DNA from: Myxococcales bacterium
GTDB lineage: Bacteria; Myxococcota_A; Bradymonadia; Bradymonadales; Bradymonadaceae
Reading direction: 5' to 3'
Assembly (NCBI GenBank): GCA_007120035.1
Contig: SKON01000027.1
Location: forward strand, 1-44,678
Length of the DNA stretch: 44,678 nucleotides
The position numbers and the translations under genes are program-made. The notes under the pieces are model-generated. The model had not been told where the DNA came from. It did no database searches and saw only the letters and a list, made by a program, of their open reading frames with translations. Shown here piece after piece: positions 40,292-44,678 of this stretch (positions within the stretch are counted from its first letter, which is position 1; each line of letters opens with the position of its first letter).

Positions 40292-41604
40292 GCTCCGAGC
40301 CCCAGTATCCGCGCCACGCTCGTCCCGAAGAGTTCGCCAACCCGACGCCAAAGTACTGCGTGTGGGAGATCACTCTGGCCTGTGATCTGGGGTGTAAGCA
40401 TTGCGGTTCCCGGGCCGGGAAGGCCCGGCCCGACGAGCTGACCACCGAGGAGTGCCTGGAGGTGGTCGATCAACTGGCGGAGTTGGGGATTCGAGAGACC
40501 ACGTTGATCGGTGGCGAGGCGTATCTGCGCGATGATTGGACGGAGATCGCCGCCGCGCTGGTAAAGAAGGGGATCAGCGTTTCCGTGGTGACGGGAGCCC
40601 GAAACCTCACGCAGGAACGGATCGATGGGGCGGTGGAGGCGGGGATCTCGTCGATATCGATATCCATCGATGGTCTGGAGAAGACCCACGACGCGTTGCG
40701 GGGCCCTCGAGGGTCCTGGAGGGCGGCGGTCGAGGCAGCCCGGAGAGTGGCCGAGAGTCCACTGCGGCTGACGGCGAACACCCAGATCAATCGGCTCTCC
40801 ATGCCCGAGCTACCCGCCGTCGCGGACTTGATGGTGGATCTCGGGATCGCCGGATGGCAGGTGCAGATGACCGTGCCGATGGGGAGGGCCGCGGACCGGC
40901 CGGAGTTGCTCTTGCAGCCCCCGGATCTGCTGGAGCTCTTTCCGTTACTCTTGTGGATCAAACGGACGAAGTTGGACCCGGCGGGGGTGCAGATCGCGCC
41001 GTCGAACAACGTGGGATATTTCAGCCCCTACGAGCGGCTGCTGCGGTGGCGTAGGGAAGAGAAGGGGGGACATTGGTCGGGGTGTGTGGCCGGCAAGTGG
41101 GGCCTGGGGCTGGAGGCCGACGGCAAGATCAAGGGTTGCCCGTCGCTTCCGTCAGGGCCGTACACGGGAGGAAATATACGAGACGCCAAGATCGCCGATG
41201 TGGTGGCGAACGCCCCGGAGGTGAACCACCTGAAGTCTCGGACGGGGGAGGATCTGTGGGGGTTTTGCAGGACCTGTTACTACGCGGAGACCTGCCTGGC
41301 GGGGTGCACCTGGACGTCGCACACCTTCTTTGGGCGGTCCGGGAACAACCCCTACTGCATTCACCGTGCGCTGGAGTTCGAGAAGCGAGGCCTCCAGGAG
41401 CGAATCGTCCCCGCCGAGCGGGCCGCCGGTGATCCCTTCGACTACGGGCGGTTTGAGATCCTGGTGGAGGAGGCCCCGGAGGCCTCCGATGTGCCGAGCA
41501 TCCTCGATCTGGCGCTGGACCGAGTCACGGCGGCGAGTTTCGCCGAGCCTTCGCTGTGGGAGAAAGACACGATTCGAGAGCGCTTAAAGCGTTGGAAGGG
41601 GTAG
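40288..41604 (+). CDS. Radical SAM/SPASM-domain maturase
   Basis: The 438-residue enzyme has the radical SAM cluster motif Cys32-x3-Cys36-x2-Cys39 (LACDLGCKHC) and the GGE motif (TLIGGEAYL). The SPASM auxiliary cluster is complete: Cys266, Gly279-x4-Cys284, Cys327-x2-Cys330-x5-Cys336-x3-Cys340 and Cys357. Such enzymes use SAM-derived radicals and extra 4Fe-4S clusters to crosslink or epimerise peptides and small proteins. The N-terminal 20 residues and a C-terminal 45-residue tail are extra. It starts inside the stop of the small protein, which is therefore its best substrate candidate. I recall related maturases in Myxococcota paired with small named-motif peptides, but I cannot check the family. 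Confidence 0.93.
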   Translation: MSSEPQYPRHARPEEFANPTPKYCVWEITLACDLGCKHCGSRAGKARPDELTTEECLEVVDQLAELGIRETTLIGGEAYLRDDWTEIAAALVKKGISVSVVTGARNLTQERIDGAVEAGISSISISIDGLEKTHDALRGPRGSWRAAVEAARRVAESPLRLTANTQINRLSMPELPAVADLMVDLGIAGWQVQMTVPMGRAADRPELLLQPPDLLELFPLLLWIKRTKLDPAGVQIAPSNNVGYFSPYERLLRWRREEKGGHWSGCVAGKWGLGLEADGKIKGCPSLPSGPYTGGNIRDAKIADVVANAPEVNHLKSRTGEDLWGFCRTCYYAETCLAGCTWTSHTFFGRSGNNPYCIHRALEFEKRGLQERIVPAERAAGDPFDYGRFEILVEEAPEASDVPSILDLALDRVTAASFAEPSLWEKDTIRERLKRWKG

Positions 41605-41615
41605 GGTTGTGTGAT

Positions 41616-41646
41616 ACTTCCGGGCCGGTTTGTGTTGCCCGGAGGT
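41616..41646 (+). promoter_or_regulatory. Hairpin sequestering the ribosome binding site of the MscS gene
   Basis: ACTTCCGGGC (41616-41625) and GCCCGGAGGT (41637-41646) form a 10-bp stem with one G-U pair around an 11-base loop. The GGAGGT of the right arm is the Shine-Dalgarno of the mscS-like gene at 41652. Folded, the site is hidden. The hairpin may also serve as a terminator for the maturase gene, but no T-tract follows. Confidence 0.5.
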
Positions 41647-41651
41647 GAGAG

Positions 41652-42914
41652 ATGAAGAACAGGATCGATGTGGGGAGAGGGAAGAGGCTCGTGCTGGTGG
41701 GCCTTCTGGTGCTCTGGGCGGGTCCGGTTCGGGCCGAAGAAGGTGGCGAGGCCGACCAAGGGCACTCCCCGCTGCCCGGTTATGAGGCCCTGGTCGACGA
41801 CATCATGTCTCTGGACATTGCGGCGATACCCCTATGGCGGATCGTGGCGGCATTGGTGATCTTGATGGTGGGGATCCTGATGCGGACAACCCTCCTGGAG
41901 AAGATCCTCGCACCGCTGAGGGGACTGGCAAAGAAGACCCGGACGGAGGTCGACGATCATCTTCTGGAGGCCGTGCGGAGACCTCTGGGGTGGCTGATCA
42001 ACCTGATAGCGATCTACTTCGCGGTGTTGATGTTGCAGGTGCCGGAGACGCTCCACGTCACGACGGTGCTGGTCTTGCAGACCATGGGCACCGTGTTTGT
42101 GGCATGGATGATCTTCAACGTGGTGGACGCCATCGGGGCCTACCTGTCGGAGCTTGCGCAGAAGACGGAGTCCCAGGTCGACGATCACCTGGTGCCGTTG
42201 GTCAAGCGGGTGCTGCGGATCGCGGTGGTGATCGTGACCTTGATTTCGATCATCCAGCAGTGGGGCTATGACGTGACCAGCCTGATCGCCGGCCTGGGAA
42301 TCGGTGGATTGGCCTTTGCCCTGGCGGCACAATCGACGCTGTCCAACTGGTTTGGGTCGGTGATGATCTTGACGGATCGACCATTCAGCGTGGGGGATCT
42401 GGTTCGCTCCGCACATGGGGACGGGACCGTGGAGGATATCGGGTTGAGGTCGACGAAGATCCGGACCTTCGCGGGGACCTTGATTACCGTGCCGAACTCG
42501 GACATCGCCACTACCCCGGTGGAGAACCTGAACGCTACGGAATGGATGAACCTAAGGGTAGAGATTGGGCTTCTTTATTCGACGACGCGAGCGGAGATCA
42601 AGGGCTTGGTGGCGGCGATTGAGGCGTCCTTGGAGGCCGACGAGCGAGTCGACAGCGAGCGATATCTGGTATGCTTTGATGGGTTTGGCGATAGCGCGTT
42701 GAATGTGTTGGTCCACTGCTTCGTGGAGGCGTCAAATTGGTGGGACTGGCATCGAGTTCGAGAGGAGATCTTACTGGAGATCTTTCGGTTGGTGGAAGAA
42801 GCGGGGCTGGATTTCGCCTACCCGAGTCGGTCGATCTACTTTGAGAACTCGCTGGAGATGGGCAAGAGCTCGGTGACTCAGAGCGGTGAGGAAGCGGCGA
42901 AGGCGCTGGTGTAG
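41652..42914 (+). CDS. MscS-family mechanosensitive ion channel
   Basis: 420 residues, with an apparent signal peptide (RLVLVGLLVLWAGPVRAEE). Transmembrane helices lie at about 57-77, 108-125, 136-160 and 180-200. The pore-lining helix and beta domain signature is AGLGIGGLAFALAAQSTLSNWFGSVMILTDRPFSVGDLVRSAHGDGTVEDIGLRSTKIRTFAGTLITVPNS (residues about 212-280), which is diagnostic. It opens under membrane tension to release solutes on osmotic downshock. It starts 47 bases after the maturase gene and ends 14 bases before the kinase gene. The repeated TEVDDHL/ESQVDDHL segments flank the helices. Confidence 0.93.
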   Translation: MKNRIDVGRGKRLVLVGLLVLWAGPVRAEEGGEADQGHSPLPGYEALVDDIMSLDIAAIPLWRIVAALVILMVGILMRTTLLEKILAPLRGLAKKTRTEVDDHLLEAVRRPLGWLINLIAIYFAVLMLQVPETLHVTTVLVLQTMGTVFVAWMIFNVVDAIGAYLSELAQKTESQVDDHLVPLVKRVLRIAVVIVTLISIIQQWGYDVTSLIAGLGIGGLAFALAAQSTLSNWFGSVMILTDRPFSVGDLVRSAHGDGTVEDIGLRSTKIRTFAGTLITVPNSDIATTPVENLNATEWMNLRVEIGLLYSTTRAEIKGLVAAIEASLEADERVDSERYLVCFDGFGDSALNVLVHCFVEASNWWDWHRVREEILLEIFRLVEEAGLDFAYPSRSIYFENSLEMGKSSVTQSGEEAAKALV

Positions 42915-42928
42915 TTGGAGAGGAGGAG

Positions 42929-44678
42929 ATGAAGAGGGAGTCCAGGGTTGGCCCATTTCAACTGATTCAGCGCCTGGGAAAGGGGGGCATGGGAGAGGTG
43001 TGGCTGGGGTGTCACGAAGAGCATGGCTACGAGGTGGCGATTAAGATCGTGGCGCCCTGGCGGAGTTCAAAGGACCATGGGAACAGGGCGCTCTTGCGAG
43101 AGGTGCGAGCCGTCGCGAGACTGAATCACCGCAACGTGATCGGAGTGTATGACTTCGGGGAGGTGCGGGGGGATGACGGAGAGCTTCACCCCTTCCTGGT
43201 GATGGAGGTGGCCGAGCTGGCGCTCAGCGCCGTGGATCCACGGCGTTTGGATTGGCCTCAGGTGCGTCACATTCTCTCCCAGGTGCTCGATGGGCTCGCC
43301 CACTCCCACGCCCGAGGATTGATCCATCGAGATCTGAAGCCCGACAATGTCCTCTTCGTGAGCGTCGGTGATGAGATCATGGCCCGACTTAGCGACTTTG
43401 GGTTGGCTGAAGCGGTGGCCGAGCTGCGAGCGATCCAGGACGATCGAGTGTCGGGTACGCCGAGATATATGGCACCGGAGCAATTGCTTGGAGAGCAAGT
43501 GGAGCAAGGTCCCTGGACCGATCTCTACGCGTTGGGGTGTATGAGCTATTGGTTGACCTGTGGTCAGCCGATGTTTCCTGGGAGTACCACCGAGGTGGTG
43601 GCCAGCCATCTGCGGCCGGAGCGGCCCAAGCTGGAACCGCTCTTTGAGGTTCCCACGGGATTCGACCAGTGGGTGAAGAAGTTGGTGGCACCTCGGAAAG
43701 AGGATCGGTTTCGCTTCGCCGCCGATGCGGCCCGGGAGCTGTGGGGATTGGGAGATGGGAAGCGGGCGCATTCCCTGCGCCTTGTCGAGGTCGGAGCAGC
43801 TCCTCAGCACACCACGGTGGTCTTCGCCGGAGCGCCAACGGTGACGCTCACCGCCGTGGTGGATCGAGACACTTCCGGGAGCCGCCGGGAGCAGGTCGTC
43901 GAGGAGGTCGAGGTGCCTGATACATGGCGCGTCGGCGAAGTAGGGAATCCGACGAGCTTGCCGGGGATCGGCGTGGGGCTCTTCGGACTCCGAGACATCC
44001 CGATGGTAGGCAGGCAAGAGGTACGAGATCTATTGTGGGAGATGCTTCAGGACACGGTCCTGGTTCGTCGACCTCATGTGGGGATTCTGACGGGAGGGCC
44101 CGGGGTGGGCAAGACTCGATTGGCTCGTTGGCTGGGTCGGCGGGCCCACGAGTTAGGGATCGCCGAAGTACTGGAGGTGGACCACGAGAGGGTGGAGGGT
44201 CCGGGGCAGGGGTTGGCGGGGATGGCTGCACGATACCTGGGGGTGTCGGGGTTGTCGCGGGACGAGATCGAGGAGCGAGGAGCGCGGTTCTTCTTCGTTC
44301 ACGGGGCGTCGAAGGAAGATGCTCGTCACTATGGGCGGCTGTTGGGGGAGCTCATCGGTGAGGCGGAGCCGACAGCCCCCCCCAGATCGATGAAGATCAC
44401 CGACTCCCGAGAGAAGTGGGCGATGTGGAGGCGGTTTCTTCGATACGCAGCTCACGGACGAGCGCTCGTGGTCGTCTGCGACGACCTTCACCTGGGTTGG
44501 GAGACCCTGGAGTTTCTGGAGGATTTGCTCAAGCCGACCAATCGTTCGTTTGAGATCCCGATGTTGGTCGTGGGGACCCGGCGAGACGAGAGAGGCAAGG
44601 TCGACGAGAGGTTTCACAGGTTGATCAAGAGCCCATGGGTGCGAGAGGTCGCTCTGCGTCCGTTGAGTCGAGAGGCCC
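42929..44678 (+). CDS. Ser/Thr protein kinase with AAA-type ATPase domain, incomplete at the window end
   Basis: The frame starts at ATG 42929 after AGGAGGAG and is still open at the last base (583 codons visible). Residues about 7-275 are a eukaryotic-type kinase: LGKGGMGEVW, VAIKIV, HRDLKPDN (His133-Asn140), DFGLAEA, and GTPRYMAPEQLLG. Residues about 275-360 are a linker. An AAA-type ATPase follows: ILTGGPGVGKTRLARWLG (Walker A, residues 388-396) and ALVVVCDDLHLGWETLEFLEDLL (Walker B). The layout is typical of large signalling proteins of myxobacteria and relatives, where TPRs often follow. The C-terminal part lies outside the window. Only 14 bases from the MscS stop, so it may be co-transcribed. 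Confidence 0.9.
   Translation, partial: MKRESRVGPFQLIQRLGKGGMGEVWLGCHEEHGYEVAIKIVAPWRSSKDHGNRALLREVRAVARLNHRNVIGVYDFGEVRGDDGELHPFLVMEVAELALSAVDPRRLDWPQVRHILSQVLDGLAHSHARGLIHRDLKPDNVLFVSVGDEIMARLSDFGLAEAVAELRAIQDDRVSGTPRYMAPEQLLGEQVEQGPWTDLYALGCMSYWLTCGQPMFPGSTTEVVASHLRPERPKLEPLFEVPTGFDQWVKKLVAPRKEDRFRFAADAARELWGLGDGKRAHSLRLVEVGAAPQHTTVVFAGAPTVTLTAVVDRDTSGSRREQVVEEVEVPDTWRVGEVGNPTSLPGIGVGLFGLRDIPMVGRQEVRDLLWEMLQDTVLVRRPHVGILTGGPGVGKTRLARWLGRRAHELGIAEVLEVDHERVEGPGQGLAGMAARYLGVSGLSRDEIEERGARFFFVHGASKEDARHYGRLLGELIGEAEPTAPPRSMKITDSREKWAMWRRFLRYAAHGRALVVVCDDLHLGWETLEFLEDLLKPTNRSFEIPMLVVGTRRDERGKVDERFHRLIKSPWVREVALRPLSREA

Overview
This is about 45 kb of a GC-rich bacterial chromosome. No phage, plasmid or insertion-sequence genes are visible. 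The organism is Gram-negative: there is a TonB-dependent receptor, a TolC/RND tripartite pump, and at least eight proteins with lipobox signal peptides. The lipoproteins with Pro/Glu/Asp linkers, the long Ser/Thr kinase-AAA protein, the tRNA-Pro(GGG), and the mix of regulators and orphan secreted proteins resemble Myxococcota or Bradymonadia-type former Deltaproteobacteria. That placement is inference; no rRNA or marker gene is present to fix it.

Layout. Bases 1-6,200 hold the end of a crotonase-like enzyme coupled to a YeiH-type exporter, several lipoproteins and membrane proteins, a DUF202 gene broken at a G8 run, and a tRNA-Pro with its own promoter and terminator. Bases 6,200-12,400 carry a large repeat/YwqG-like protein, a PAS-receiver remnant of a hybrid kinase, a CDF metal exporter, a lipoprotein glutathione peroxidase, a DUF2914 protein and a DksA/TraR zinc-finger protein. 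Bases 12,400-15,500 are a TonB receptor plus His/Asn-rich lipoprotein behind a promoter overlapped by a TTGCAA-N5-TTGCAA operator; a Zn-uptake role is inferred. Bases 15,500-17,750 hold a FadR-type regulator with a perfect TGGT-N3-ACCA site and two SAF-domain proteins. Bases 17,860-24,143 are one compact operon: MarR-type regulator, TolC, membrane fusion lipoprotein, RND pump, PII-like protein, each overlapping the next, with an 18-bp palindrome at the start.

Bases 24,150-24,530 are a decayed stretch with a serpin C-terminal relic and degenerate repeats. Next come an NCS1 permease, a TPR membrane protein, and two tandem DUF4139 (MuiA-like) proteins. Bases 31,749-35,552 are a three-gene operon of a lipoprotein hydrolase, a Baeyer-Villiger-type monooxygenase and an HSL-family esterase, consistent with ketone-to-ester-to-acid catabolism. 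Then follow a three-repeat secreted lipoprotein and a 24-bp-spaced pair of 7-1-7 palindromes ahead of a phasin-like gene, hemF and a DUF457 membrane protein. Bases 39,851-41,604 hold the most interesting unit: a small zinc-ribbon/transmembrane/acidic-tail protein that overlaps by 4 bases a radical SAM/SPASM maturase, a probable substrate-modifier pair. The window ends with an MscS channel, whose ribosome binding site sits in a hairpin, and an incomplete Ser/Thr kinase-AAA ATPase.

A 35-bp intergenic repeat occurs twice (16,490 and 39,714) in the same orientation and looks like a genome-wide repeat family.
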